Shown here: in pieces, positions 1 to 11,418 of the stretch
Layout of the letters: each line of letters starts with the position of its first letter
Position numbering within the stretch: position 1 is the first letter of the stretch
Origin: Herbaspirillum autotrophicum
Lineage (GTDB): Bacteria; Pseudomonadota; Gammaproteobacteria; Burkholderiales; Burkholderiaceae_D
NCBI RefSeq assembly: GCF_001189915.1
Contig: NZ_LFLS01000039.1
Coordinates: 1 to 58,938, forward strand
Direction of reading: 5' to 3'
DNA length: 58,938 nt
The notes under the pieces: generated by a model
The model's input: only the letters and a program-made list of their open reading frames with translations
Told to the model about the DNA's origin: nothing
The model's database searches: none
Position numbers and translations under genes: made by a program

Positions 1-48
1 CCACTGCCACTGCCACTGCCACTGCCACTGCTACTGCTACTGCTACCA
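1..48. repeat. Hexanucleotide tandem repeat at the window edge
   Basis: The first 30 bases are five perfect copies of CCACTG, followed by CTACTG-type variants up to about base 48. The array may continue to the left of the window. It lies just downstream of the M20 hydrolase stop codon. None of the hexamer's reading frames contains a stop. On the minus strand, in frame with the upstream gene, it would encode a Ser/Gly-rich stretch. I see no gene that clearly uses it. Confidence 0.8.
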
Positions 49-74
49 CCACCAACTTGCGTTACTGCGGCCCC

Positions 75-1310
75 TCACACCTGTTGCGCGCGCTCCAGCA
101 TGGCGTGCAGCAAGACATTGCAACCGGCCTCCAGATGCTCGGCCTTGGCATCTTCGATTTCGTTATGACTGATGCCGTCCTTGCAGGGCACGAAGATCAT
201 GCCGGCCGGTGCCAGCCGCGCGGCGTAGATGGCGTCGTGACCGGCACCGGACACCACATCCATGTTGCTGTAGCCAAGCGATGCGGTAGCGCGCCGCACC
301 GCATCGACGCAATCCGGATGAAACGGACACGGCGCATAATGCGAAACCCGTTCGATACTGATCGGCAAACCGCTGGACTTGCGCACCGTTTCGATGAATT
401 GGTACAACTCGTCGTGCATGGTGTTGAGCAGCTCCGCACTGACATTGCGCAAATCGATGCTGAACTTGACCGAACCCGGAATCACATTGCGGCTGTTCGG
501 AAAATTCTGGACGAAGCCAACCGTGCCGCGTCCGTATGGCTGGTAGCGGTTGGCAATGTTTTCGGTTTCTTGCATGATCTTGATGGCGGTCTGCAAGGCA
601 TCCTTGCGCAGCGGCATCGGCGTCGGGCCGGCATGCGCTTCCATGCCGGTCACTTCGCAGTCGTACCAGGACAAGCCGAGTACCGCCGGCACCACGCCGA
701 TGACTTTGTCGGCATCCTCCAGTACCGGTCCCTGCTCGATGTGCGCTTCGAAGTAAGCGCCGATCGGATGATCGCCCGGCGTTTGTTCGCCCAGATAACC
801 GATGCGCTGCAATTCATCGCGCACGCTTTTTCCCTCGATATCCTTGGCGGCGTAGGCATGTTCCAGCGTGAAGGCGCCGCAAAATACACCCGAACCCATC
901 ATCACCGGCACGAAGCGCGAGCCTTCTTCATTGGTCCAGATCGCCACTTCCAGCGCCGCCTTGGTGCGGATGTTGCGGTCATTCAGCGTGCGCACCACTT
1001 CCAGCGCCGCCAGCACGCCGTAGTTGCCGTCGAACTTGCCGCCGGTCGGCTGCGTATCGATATGGCTGCCGGACATCACCGGCGCGGCCGAGGCATCGGT
1101 GCCGGGGCGTCGCATGAAAATATTGCCGATCTGATCGACCGTGATGTGCATGCCGGCATCGCGTCCCCATGACACCACCAGGTCGCGCCCCTGTTTATCC
1201 AGATCGGTCAGCGCCAGACGCTTGACTCCGCCTTTTTGCGTGGCGCCGATCTGCGCCAGCGTCATCAGCGATTGCCACAGGCGGTCGCCGTTCACTGTCA
1301 GTGTTTCCAT
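75..1310 (-). CDS. M20-family amidohydrolase, probable beta-ureidopropionase / N-carbamoyl-amino acid hydrolase
   Basis: This 411-residue protein has the pattern of Zn-dependent M20 N-carbamoyl amino acid hydrolases and allantoate amidohydrolases. A metal-ligand segment reads GSHIDTQPTGGKFDGNYG, followed by the acidic pair in NEEGSRF and the later HIEQGPVLE motif. The family hydrolyses N-carbamoyl amino acids to the amino acid, CO2 and ammonia. Beside a dihydropyrimidinase, the likely substrate is N-carbamoyl-beta-alanine or its 3-aminoisobutyrate analogue, the third step of reductive pyrimidine degradation. I chose the ATG at 1310 because GAGGAA sits 6-7 bases upstream; a longer ORF starts at 1334 without a better site. 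It is the last gene of the minus-strand pyrimidine/F420 cluster, 77 bases after the LLM gene. Alternatives are an L-carbamoylase or allantoate amidohydrolase; sequence alone cannot separate these. Confidence 0.9.
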   Translation of the reverse strand: METLTVNGDRLWQSLMTLAQIGATQKGGVKRLALTDLDKQGRDLVVSWGRDAGMHITVDQIGNIFMRRPGTDASAAPVMSGSHIDTQPTGGKFDGNYGVLAALEVVRTLNDRNIRTKAALEVAIWTNEEGSRFVPVMMGSGVFCGAFTLEHAYAAKDIEGKSVRDELQRIGYLGEQTPGDHPIGAYFEAHIEQGPVLEDADKVIGVVPAVLGLSWYDCEVTGMEAHAGPTPMPLRKDALQTAIKIMQETENIANRYQPYGRGTVGFVQNFPNSRNVIPGSVKFSIDLRNVSAELLNTMHDELYQFIETVRKSSGLPISIERVSHYAPCPFHPDCVDAVRRATASLGYSNMDVVSGAGHDAIYAARLAPAGMIFVPCKDGISHNEIEDAKAEHLEAGCNVLLHAMLERAQQV

Positions 1311-1387
1311 AGCTGCTTCCTCGTTGATTGACATTCAGCATTGCAGTCCCGGCCGCAGCCGGGACGTATTCCAGAACTGCCGCCGGT

Positions 1388-2389
1388 TTAGCGGAAGGCC
1401 GGAATCACTTTCTCACCGTAGGTTTCGATGATTTCGCCTTCATTGCCGTTATCCAGATAAATGTTGTACTGGGTAACGCCGGCCGCCTTCAGTTGCTTGA
1501 TCTTCTCGATGTGCTGTTCCGGTGTGCCGAGCACGCAGAAGCTCTCAACCACATCCGGGGTAATGAAGTCGAGGAACGGGTTATCGCTCTGACCGTGCTT
1601 GGAATAGTCATAGCCGCGTCGTTTTTCGATGTACGACGTCAGGCTCTTGGGCACCAGACCGGAATCCTTGCCGTACTTGTCGACGATGTCGGCCACGTGA
1701 TTGCCGACCATGGCCGGGAACCACTTGGTGGCTTCAATGCATTCATCCATCGGCCCGAAGAATGCCGGCGCTGCTGCCTGCACCTTGAATTTGGACATAT
1801 CGCGACCGGCGGCCTTGCCGGCGACCTGGGTCTGATCAGCAAACCACTTGCACAAGCCCGGCTCGGCAATCTGCAAGATCACGCCATCGCCGACTTCGCC
1901 GGCCACCTTCAATGCCTGCGGACCGTAAGCGGCAATCCAGACCGGCAACTCATAGCCGTCAGCCCAGGGAAACTTGACCGGATTCGGGCAATTGTCATAG
2001 GTCACTTCTTCGCCGCGCACCATGGCTTTGACCTTGGTGGTGAACTCGGCCAGCCGTTCCATCGAGGCCGGCTTGTTGCCCATCACCCGGCGCGAGCTGT
2101 CGCCGCGACCGAGGCCGATATCGATGCGGCCATTCGATTGCGCTGCCAGGCTGCCGTACAGCGATGCTGCCAGCGACCAGTCGCGCACATCCGGATTGGT
2201 CACGCACGGTGCGAAGCGCATCCTGGTGGTGTGTTCCATGCACATCGCCATGGCCACGAACGATTCGCGCCACAGAATGTGCGAGTCGTAGAACCAGCAA
2301 TATTCAAAACCGTGGCTTTCCGCCAGGCGCACCAGGGCGCGGGCACGGTCGGGGGATACAACGCCTTTGAAGCAGATACCGAATTGCAT
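1388..2389 (-). CDS. LLM-class, probably F420-dependent oxidoreductase (candidate pyrimidine reductase)
   Basis: The 333-residue protein is a TIM-barrel bacterial-luciferase-like oxidoreductase. It has the strand-1 start MQFGICFKG, the FYDSHILWRE segment, GLGRGDSSRR in the cofactor-phosphate region and a C-terminal FCVLGTPEQHIEKIKQL helix typical of the class. It resembles the F420-using branch related to methylene-tetrahydromethanopterin reductase more than FMN monooxygenases. It lies between the F420 reductase gene and the ureidopropionase, in a cluster with complete F420 synthesis genes, so F420H2 is the expected reductant. The pathway otherwise lacks a dihydropyrimidine dehydrogenase, so uracil/thymine reduction is my proposed role; that part is inference. 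An AGGAG sits 8 bases before the ATG. The alternative is a RutA-like oxidative ring opening, also by an LLM enzyme, but that would not need a dihydropyrimidinase. Confidence 0.88.
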   Translation of the reverse strand: MQFGICFKGVVSPDRARALVRLAESHGFEYCWFYDSHILWRESFVAMAMCMEHTTRMRFAPCVTNPDVRDWSLAASLYGSLAAQSNGRIDIGLGRGDSSRRVMGNKPASMERLAEFTTKVKAMVRGEEVTYDNCPNPVKFPWADGYELPVWIAAYGPQALKVAGEVGDGVILQIAEPGLCKWFADQTQVAGKAAGRDMSKFKVQAAAPAFFGPMDECIEATKWFPAMVGNHVADIVDKYGKDSGLVPKSLTSYIEKRRGYDYSKHGQSDNPFLDFITPDVVESFCVLGTPEQHIEKIKQLKAAGVTQYNIYLDNGNEGEIIETYGEKVIPAFR

Positions 2390-2478
2390 GATGTGTCTCC
2401 TGTTGTTTAAGGTGGTGCAGGTGATGCGTAAATGATTGATGAAACTTGCGTCAGTGGATAAAAATGGCGCCGGCCGGT

Positions 2479-3153
2479 TCAGGTGCCGGGGGCCCAGATG
2501 CGAATGCCGGCATGGGTAAACGGCACCTTCTTGCTGATGTTGAGACGGATCAGGATCGGCGTGATCGCTTCAATGCAGCGCGCCGCACTGGCCGGGCCGC
2601 AGTAATAGGCGGCGACGCCGAGCCGGGTGATCAGTTCGGCCACCTTGTCGGCTGCCTCTTGCTGGTTGCCGCACACCAGGATGTCGCAATTGATGCGCTG
2701 TTCCAGATGATTGAGCGTGGCCGCCGAGACGTTGTGCAAGGCGCCGACTACCGCGATGTCTTCCCCGAGCAAGTCTTGCGCTGCTTCGGTGGCCGAACCC
2801 TGCGGCGGCATGGCCACCGCTTTCGGATTGTTTGGCGCCAGCGGCACCACCAGATCGACCAGAATCTTGCCGCCCAGATGCGGCTTGAGCGCCTGCAATG
2901 CGGCATCGTGGCCGGAATACGGGACGGCCAGCATCACGATTTCATCGGCCGCCTGCACCGCCTCGATGTTTTCGCAGCCATCGATATGCGCTGCACCGAC
3001 ATGGCCGGCCAGCTTCCGGTTCAGCTCCGCTGCAATGTCAACGCCGCGTGCGCGGTCCCGTGAACCCAATGCGACCGGCACTCCTGCCTGCGCAAAACGC
3101 AGTGCCAGTCCTTGCCCTTGCGGGCCGGTTCCGCCCAAAATTGCGATCTTCAT
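2479..3153 (-). CDS. npdG: NADPH-dependent F420 reductase (F420H2:NADP+ oxidoreductase)
   Basis: This 224-residue Rossmann protein moves hydride between NADPH and coenzyme F420. The N-terminus [20 protein letters not shown] is the nucleotide-binding glycine loop. The following LGSRDRAR carries the Ser-Arg pair that usually binds the 2'-phosphate of [17 protein letters not shown] and the [13 protein letters not shown] region fit the family's F420-binding C-terminal half. I place the start at 3153, where an AAGGAGG precedes the ATG by about 10 bases; a longer ORF to 3219 lacks support. Its ATG overlaps the cofE stop by four bases (ATGA). In aerobic bacteria without F420-reducing hydrogenase or formate dehydrogenase, this enzyme is a plausible source of F420H2, here for the next gene. 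Confidence 0.92.
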   Translation of the reverse strand: MKIAILGGTGPQGQGLALRFAQAGVPVALGSRDRARGVDIAAELNRKLAGHVGAAHIDGCENIEAVQAADEIVMLAVPYSGHDAALQALKPHLGGKILVDLVVPLAPNNPKAVAMPPQGSATEAAQDLLGEDIAVVGALHNVSAATLNHLEQRINCDILVCGNQQEAADKVAELITRLGVAAYYCGPASAARCIEAITPILIRLNISKKVPFTHAGIRIWAPGT

Positions 3154-3932
3154 AAAAACAAATCCTCCTTGACAGGTCGAACAAACTGTTTGGCATTGGC
3201 GAGGGCATCTGCTTCCCACGCCAGGCCGCGTACTACAACTACCGGGGTGCCGCTGTCCTTGCCCATGAGCAGGCCGGTGGCGGCGGAAATTTCATCGGCA
3301 AAGGCCGGTTCGGAAATGCGCAGGCTGCGGCCATAGGCATCGGCCTGTCCGACCCAACTGACCACGGTCGGTACATTGGCGACGCCGATGGCGATATTCA
3401 CCAGTCCGCGCCGCCACGGGCGGCCGAAGGTATCGGTGATGATCACGCCAAGCGTGAAACCGGCATCGCGCCGCAGCACTTCGGCGATGCGACGGGCGCT
3501 GGCGTCGGCGTTTTCCGGCAGCAACAGCAGGACGCCGTCGGCGCCGACATTGGATTCATCGATGGCGGCATTGGCACACACCCAGCCATCGCGGTGGCGG
3601 GTGATCACCAGGCCGTCGGGAGCAAACGCGGCGACCCGGATCACGTCGCTCGACTCATCCAGAATCGCCTGCACCTTGCGCGCATCCTTGCCGCTGGCAG
3701 CCGCAATTTCGCGTGCCTTGGGGCCGGCTTCGATATCGCGCAGATGCCGGGTGCGGCCTTCGGCCTTGGAGACGACTTTTTGTGCGATGACCACAATATC
3801 GCCCGCTTGCCAGCGCTCGCCGCCGGCCTGCATGGCGTCGACAATCAGCGCCGCCAGATCGTCACCGGCATGCACCTCGGGAATGCCGGGCAACGCGAAC
3901 ATGCGCATTGCGGTTGGGGTGGCCTGTTTCAT
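3150..3932 (-). CDS. cofE: Coenzyme F420-0:L-glutamate ligase
   Basis: CofE adds gamma-linked glutamate to F420-0 using GTP. The 260-residue sequence has the expected full length for the stand-alone enzyme. Features include the N-terminal [31 protein letters not shown], the [20 protein letters not shown] core and [20 protein letters not shown], which are well conserved in CofE/FbiB. The extra C-terminal nitroreductase-like domain of actinobacterial FbiB is absent. A short or moderate glutamate tail is therefore the expected product, but tail length is not readable from sequence. Start and stop overlap both neighbours by four bases (cofC upstream, npdG downstream), which suggests coupled translation. 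Confidence 0.95.
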   Translation of the reverse strand: MKQATPTAMRMFALPGIPEVHAGDDLAALIVDAMQAGGERWQAGDIVVIAQKVVSKAEGRTRHLRDIEAGPKAREIAAASGKDARKVQAILDESSDVIRVAAFAPDGLVITRHRDGWVCANAAIDESNVGADGVLLLLPENADASARRIAEVLRRDAGFTLGVIITDTFGRPWRRGLVNIAIGVANVPTVVSWVGQADAYGRSLRISEPAFADEISAATGLLMGKDSGTPVVVVRGLAWEADALANAKQFVRPVKEDLFL

Positions 3933-4585
3933 GGCAATGCTCCGCTGGCATGCCGCTGGCCGGTGGACTGGCCGGCCGCGAGTGCCGCATTGGCAGCCAG
4001 CGTCTGCGACAACACCAGCAAATCGGCCGGGGTATCGAGATCATGGCCGATGAACGGCAAATAACAGCGCTGCACCGTCATGCCATGCGCCATCGCGTAT
4101 TGTTCGTGCTTGCGCGCCGAGTCGATGCCGTACTGAAAGACAATCGCTTGCGGCGGCGACAGCAGCAGCATGTTGGTGCCGCCATCGCGGGCTTCGGCAA
4201 TCACCATCTGGCAGCGCTGCGCCAGGTGCAGCAAACTGTCGACTTCGGCCCGCAACAACACCGGGATATCGGCCGGCACCACAATCAGCCGCTGATAGTC
4301 ATGCGCCATGGCCCAGTCGGCAGCCACCGTGGCGGCGGCATTCAGGCCGGCATCGGCCAGCTCGTGCAAGACCCGGGCACCGGCGGCGCGGGCACGCACC
4401 GCAATCGCTGCAGACGACGTGACTACCGCGACGTCACACGCCGGGAAATGGCTGTTGAAAAATTGCAGCGTGCGCTGAAACAGATCAAACACGATGCGTT
4501 GCCGTTGCGCCGCATCGAGCACCGGCGACAGCCGTGATTTGGCATGCGGCAAATCCTTCATGGGAATCGCGATCAGGGTTTTCAT
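3929..4585 (-). CDS. cofC: 2-phospho-L-lactate (or related) guanylyltransferase
   Basis: CofC activates a three-carbon phospho acid with GTP, giving the side-chain precursor of F420. The 218-residue protein starts MKTLIAIPMKDLPHAKSRLS, the nucleotide-binding N-terminus of the family. It continues with RLIVVPADIPVLLRAEVDSL (the metal-binding Asp region) and DGGTNMLLLSPP, then ends near GHDLDTPADL. The substrate is uncertain: 2-phospholactate in archaea, phosphoenolpyruvate in actinobacteria, and 3-phosphoglycerate in at least one Burkholderiales-related bacterium. The start at 4585 gives a four-base overlap with cofD; a longer ORF to 4648 lies inside cofD. Confidence 0.93.
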   Translation of the reverse strand: MKTLIAIPMKDLPHAKSRLSPVLDAAQRQRIVFDLFQRTLQFFNSHFPACDVAVVTSSAAIAVRARAAGARVLHELADAGLNAAATVAADWAMAHDYQRLIVVPADIPVLLRAEVDSLLHLAQRCQMVIAEARDGGTNMLLLSPPQAIVFQYGIDSARKHEQYAMAHGMTVQRCYLPFIGHDLDTPADLLVLSQTLAANAALAAGQSTGQRHASGALP

Positions 4586-5601
4586 GCGCACTCCTTGTTC
4601 AGCAGCGGCGCCGACGTCGGTGCCGCATTGCGCCAGGTCGGCAGCCATTGCAGGAGGCGCTCGGTCAGCGCCAGCGAACGGGCCTGATCTGGAATCATGG
4701 TGTCGCAGGCCAGCACTGCCAGCCCTTGCGCGCGCAAGGCATCGGCATCGGCGGCATCGCTGGCGTCGATCACCAGCGCATCAATCACGCCCTGATAGCG
4801 TTTGGCGATTCCGGCATTGCCGCCGCTCATCTTGAGATCGCTCAACATGCGCGCCAGCGGACCCTTGATCGCCTTGCCATTGATCAGCGGCGACACTGCC
4901 ACGCAAGGCGCGCGGGAGGCGGCCAGCGCGCTACGCAACGACGACAGGGCCAGCATCGGTTCAATCGATAACAGCGGATTGGACGGTGCAATCACGATCA
5001 GATCGGCAGCGGCTATCGCGCGTTGCACTTCCGGCGTGATCACTGCCGCGGTCGCACCGCGATAGCGCAAACCGCAGACCTGCGGTTCAGCGCGCTGACG
5101 CACGAACCATTGCTGAAACGACAGCCAGCCCTGCGCCGTGGCAACCTCGGTCGGCACCGGCGTATCCGTTACCGGCAACAATTGCGCGCCCAGTCCCATG
5201 CGCTGCGCGGCCTCGGCCATGATCGCCGTCAGCCGCCGGCCCTGCCCCAGTTGCCATGAACGATAGATGTGCAAAGCGAAATCGGCATCGCCCAGCATCA
5301 TCCAGTCCGGCGCGCCGAGACCGGCCAGTGTCTGCAATACCTGCGTGGTGTCGCCTTCCACGCCCCAGCCCTGACTGCGGCTGACGCGACCGGACAAGGT
5401 GTACAGCAAGGTATCCAGATCCGGACATACCTGCAACCCGTAAAACCGTTCGTCGTCGCCGACATTGGCCACGACTGTCAACGCCCCGGCCGGCAATGCT
5501 GCCTGCAGTCCCAGCGCCATGCGCGCACCGCCGACGCCGCCCGCCAGCAGTACCACCCGTTGCGGCATGGCCGTCATGCAAGTTGATGTGGTATCAGCCA
5601 T
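4582..5601 (-). CDS. cofD: 2-phospho-L-lactate transferase (F420 side-chain transferase)
   Basis: CofD transfers the phospho-acid part of the CofC product onto the deazaflavin Fo to form (dehydro-)F420-0. The N-terminus RVVLLAGGVGGARMALGLQ and the following VVANVGDDERFYGLQVCPDLDT carry the family's glycine-rich and NVGDD motifs. DLIVIAPSNPLLSIEPML and VAVSPLINGKAIKGP follow later, as in characterised CofD proteins. I chose ATG 5601 because GGGGAG lies 7 bases upstream. This start overlaps the cofH stop by eight bases. ATG codons at 5577 and 5568 are possible but lack such a site. The 339-residue length is normal. Confidence 0.93.
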   Translation of the reverse strand: MADTTSTCMTAMPQRVVLLAGGVGGARMALGLQAALPAGALTVVANVGDDERFYGLQVCPDLDTLLYTLSGRVSRSQGWGVEGDTTQVLQTLAGLGAPDWMMLGDADFALHIYRSWQLGQGRRLTAIMAEAAQRMGLGAQLLPVTDTPVPTEVATAQGWLSFQQWFVRQRAEPQVCGLRYRGATAAVITPEVQRAIAAADLIVIAPSNPLLSIEPMLALSSLRSALAASRAPCVAVSPLINGKAIKGPLARMLSDLKMSGGNAGIAKRYQGVIDALVIDASDAADADALRAQGLAVLACDTMIPDQARSLALTERLLQWLPTWRNAAPTSAPLLNKECA

Positions 5602-6907
5602 GTGCCAGCTCCCCGATTGCAGTGGTGCGGCCATGCGCCATGCTGCGCTGGCTGATGAACCGAATCGGATCATAGGGGCGCGGCTTGAGCGGCGCTTGCG
5701 CTTGCGGGTCGTGATCGGCGTAGGTTTCGAGTGGTACGTACAAGGTGCTGCGGCGTACCGGCAGGCGATTGGCATCGCGGATGATCTTGACCATTTCCGC
5801 TGCCGTGATTTCTTCGCCATAGCTGGCCCCGGAAGAACGCGAAATCGATTCATCCATCAGGGTGCCGCCCATGTCGTTGACGCCGGACGACAACAGAATC
5901 TGTGCCACTTCCGGCCCCAGCTTGACCCACGACACTTGAATGTTGTCGATCCAGCCGGCCAGCATCAGGCGCGCCACGGCATGCATTTTCAGATGTTCGT
6001 CGAGCGTGGCACCGGCACGTACCCCGGGAATTTCGCGTTCAACAAACAACGGCGCTTCGCTGTGTACAAAGCCGAGCGGCACGAATTCGGTAATGCCGCC
6101 GGTGTCTTTTTGAATCGTGCGCAGCAAGTCGATATGCGCGGCCCAATGGCGCGGGCCGTCGATATGGCCGTACATGATGGTCGAGGTACTGCGCAGGCCG
6201 ACACCGTGCGCGGCGCGAATGATATCGACCCAGGCCTGGGCCGACAATTTGTCGCGCGTCAGTTGCTGGCGAATCTCGGTATCCAGAATCTCTGCCGCGG
6301 TACCGGGAATCGACCCCAAACCAGCCTGCTTCAGTTCGCTGAGAAAATCGGCCGGTGACAGGCGACGCTTCTTCGATCCGTACCAGATTTCAAACGGCGA
6401 AAAGGCATGGATGTGCATTTCCGGCACCCGTGCCTTGATGGCCTCGATCAGGTCGCGATAATGGGTGCCCTTGATATCGGGATGCAGTCCGCCCTGCATG
6501 CAGATTTCGGTCGCGCCGCGCTGGCTGGCGACTTCAGCGCGATGCGCCACTTCATTCAGACTGATGAGCTGGGCATCGTCGTCTTCACGCTTGCGCGAGA
6601 AGCCGCAGAAGCGGCATCCCATATAACAAACGTTGGTGAAATTGATATTGCGCGTGACGACAAAGCTGACCTTGTCGCCGACACGCTGATGGCGCACGAA
6701 ATCGGCGGTCGCCAGCAAGGCCATCAAATCCGGTCCGGCAGCACTGAACAATATTTCGCCGTCGGCGCGGCTGATTTCCTGTCCGGCCAGATGGCCTTCG
6801 AGAATCCGCCGGATCACCGGCGAGGCTTGCAGCAAGGCTTGCGGCAAACCGTGGCGTCCCGGGGCATCCTTGAGACGGACGATCAATTCGCGATCAGAGG
6901 TATTCAT
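5594..6907 (-). CDS. cofH: 5-amino-6-(D-ribitylamino)uracil--L-tyrosine 4-hydroxyphenyl transferase (Fo synthase subunit 2)
   Basis: CofH is the radical-SAM half of Fo synthase that joins a tyrosine-derived fragment to 5-amino-6-ribitylaminouracil, an intermediate of riboflavin synthesis. The [4Fe-4S] motif is visible as CYMGCRFCGF (CxxxCxxC) near residues 95-105. It follows the NINFTNVC lead-in that distinguishes CofH from CofG. CMQGGLHPD, HAFSPFEI and VSWVKLGPEVAQILL are further family segments. The chosen ATG at 6907 overlaps the cofG stop as ATGA and has AGGAG eight bases upstream. A GTG at 6916 is the alternative start. Fo synthase is split into two genes here, unlike the fused FbiC of actinobacteria. 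Confidence 0.95.
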   Translation of the reverse strand: MNTSDRELIVRLKDAPGRHGLPQALLQASPVIRRILEGHLAGQEISRADGEILFSAAGPDLMALLATADFVRHQRVGDKVSFVVTRNINFTNVCYMGCRFCGFSRKREDDDAQLISLNEVAHRAEVASQRGATEICMQGGLHPDIKGTHYRDLIEAIKARVPEMHIHAFSPFEIWYGSKKRRLSPADFLSELKQAGLGSIPGTAAEILDTEIRQQLTRDKLSAQAWVDIIRAAHGVGLRSTSTIMYGHIDGPRHWAAHIDLLRTIQKDTGGITEFVPLGFVHSEAPLFVEREIPGVRAGATLDEHLKMHAVARLMLAGWIDNIQVSWVKLGPEVAQILLSSGVNDMGGTLMDESISRSSGASYGEEITAAEMVKIIRDANRLPVRRSTLYVPLETYADHDPQAQAPLKPRPYDPIRFISQRSMAHGRTTAIGELAHG

Positions 6908-8061
6908 GCTGTGCACTCCTCATTAATGACAGTAGCAGCCAGGTATTGCTGCGCGGCCAGACCGTCGGCCCGTGCCTGCGCTTGCAATGCGGCATGGGGC
7001 GCCGGGTCCAGAAATTCGGGCGCGTTCAGATAGCGCGGATAGGTGGTCAGGCGCTCTTGCAGTTGCAAGCCCTGCCTGGCGGTGCGGCGCGCCACTTCGT
7101 TGATCGCCGGCCACGCGCGCTCCGGGTTGATGTGGTCGGCCGTCAGCGGCGAGATGCCGCCCCAGTCATTGATGCCGGCATCGAGATAACGCTCGAAGGC
7201 ATCGGCCAGATTGGGAGGTGCTTGCAGTGAAATATCGGCCGGCAGCAGAAGTCGCGCCAGGGTCAGCGTGCGCAGCATGTCGTCCATACCCGGCTCTTGC
7301 CAGCTCGCCATCAGCGTGCCCGGCTTGGCGCGGAAGTTCTGCACGATCACTTCCTGGATATGGCCGTATTCGCGATGGGTCTCGGCAATCGCCAGCAGAC
7401 TGTCGACACGCTCGGCCCAGGTTTCGCCGATACCGATCAGGATGCCGGTAGTGGTGGCGATCTTTTCGACACCCGCCATGTGCAAGGTGCGCAGCCGCTG
7501 CACCGGCACTTTATCGGGGCAGGCATAGTGCGGCATGCCGCGCCCCACCAGCCGGCGACTGATGTTTTCCAGCATCAGGCCGACACTGCCGGACACCGCC
7601 TTGAGCTGGCGTACTTCATTCAGGTTCAGGGTGCCGGCATTGACGTGCGGGATCAGTGTGGTTTCGCGCAATACCCGCTCGCTCATGGCGATCACGTAAT
7701 CCATGGTGCTGGCGTAACCGAGCCGGTCCAGCATGGCGCGCGCTTCGGGATAGCGCAGCTCCGGCTTCTCGCCGAGCGAAAACAAGGCTTCCTTGCAGCC
7801 CAGCCGCTGGCCTTCATGGGCAATCGCCATCACCTGCTCCGGCGTCAGATAACCGGCGCCGGGCGTACCGGGCTGTTTGGCAAAGGTGCAGTAACCACAC
7901 TGGTCACGGCACAGATTGGTCAACGGGATGAATACCTTGCGCGAATAGGTGACGATATCGCCCCAGGCGCGGCTCCGGATATCGCGGGCTACCGCCATCA
8001 GACGCGCCATGCCGGCGGCGTCGGCGTGCTCCATGTCGAGAAAATCGGATCTGAGCAACAT
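6904..8061 (-). CDS. cofG: 7,8-didemethyl-8-hydroxy-5-deazariboflavin synthase (Fo synthase subunit 1)
   Basis: CofG is the radical-SAM enzyme that closes the deazaflavin ring after CofH. The cluster motif CRDQCGYCTF (CxxxCxxC) follows VFIPLTNL near residue 50. EALFSLGEKPE, NAGTLNLNEV, TTTGILIGIGET and DAGINDWGGISPLT match the family. The start is set at ATG 8061 (MLLRSDF); the upstream extension to 8127 has no support. The gene begins 127 bases after the dihydropyrimidinase stop and opens a run of six genes (cofG-cofH-cofD-cofC-cofE-npdG) whose ends all overlap by 4-8 bases. That tight packing makes the F420 genes look like a unit inserted between dihydropyrimidinase and the LLM gene. Confidence 0.95.
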   Translation of the reverse strand: MLLRSDFLDMEHADAAGMARLMAVARDIRSRAWGDIVTYSRKVFIPLTNLCRDQCGYCTFAKQPGTPGAGYLTPEQVMAIAHEGQRLGCKEALFSLGEKPELRYPEARAMLDRLGYASTMDYVIAMSERVLRETTLIPHVNAGTLNLNEVRQLKAVSGSVGLMLENISRRLVGRGMPHYACPDKVPVQRLRTLHMAGVEKIATTTGILIGIGETWAERVDSLLAIAETHREYGHIQEVIVQNFRAKPGTLMASWQEPGMDDMLRTLTLARLLLPADISLQAPPNLADAFERYLDAGINDWGGISPLTADHINPERAWPAINEVARRTARQGLQLQERLTTYPRYLNAPEFLDPAPHAALQAQARADGLAAQQYLAATVINEECTA

Positions 8062-8188
8062 ACTGGTATCTCCTGTTTTAAGGTAAAAGCTTCCCCGGCC
8101 CCTCTGGCGGGGGCTGTCTGCAATCAACTGGGATCAAGCGCCGGCGCTGTGTGTGAACGGCCCGGGCGGGGGCGGGTTCAGCGTGCTG

Positions 8189-11195
<3,007 letters not shown>

Positions 11196-11379
11196 GGTTT
11201 GTCTCCATTTAATGTTGTCGATAGCAACTTGTTTTTTTATTCGGCACTACGGCTCGCCTGGATCAACTACCCGTCTCAGACACACTGCGCAAATGCCCTG
11301 CTCGGTCTTGCCATTCATGGCTTGCGGACGAACCTTGTATCTGTCGGACTGCAAAAATGTCCTCCCTCGTTTTTTTCAT

Positions 11380-11411
11380 CGTGGCAAGTCATGTCGTGAT
11401 GACTTGCCACG
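11380..11411 (-). other. Strong hairpin between mmsA-like gene and permease
   Basis: A perfect 13-base inverted repeat (CGTGGCAAGTCAT paired with ATGACTTGCCACG, loop GTCGTG) lies eight bases past the dehydrogenase stop. On the coding strand it is followed by GATGAAAAAAACG rather than a U tract, so it is not a standard intrinsic terminator. A role in RNA stability or partial termination within the operon is possible. Confidence 0.6.
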
Positions 11412-11418
11412 TCGCCGC

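Noticed and set aside
11380..11411. Hairpin as intrinsic terminator of mmsA
   Set aside because: No U tract follows on the coding strand, so it is listed as an RNA hairpin of unknown role.
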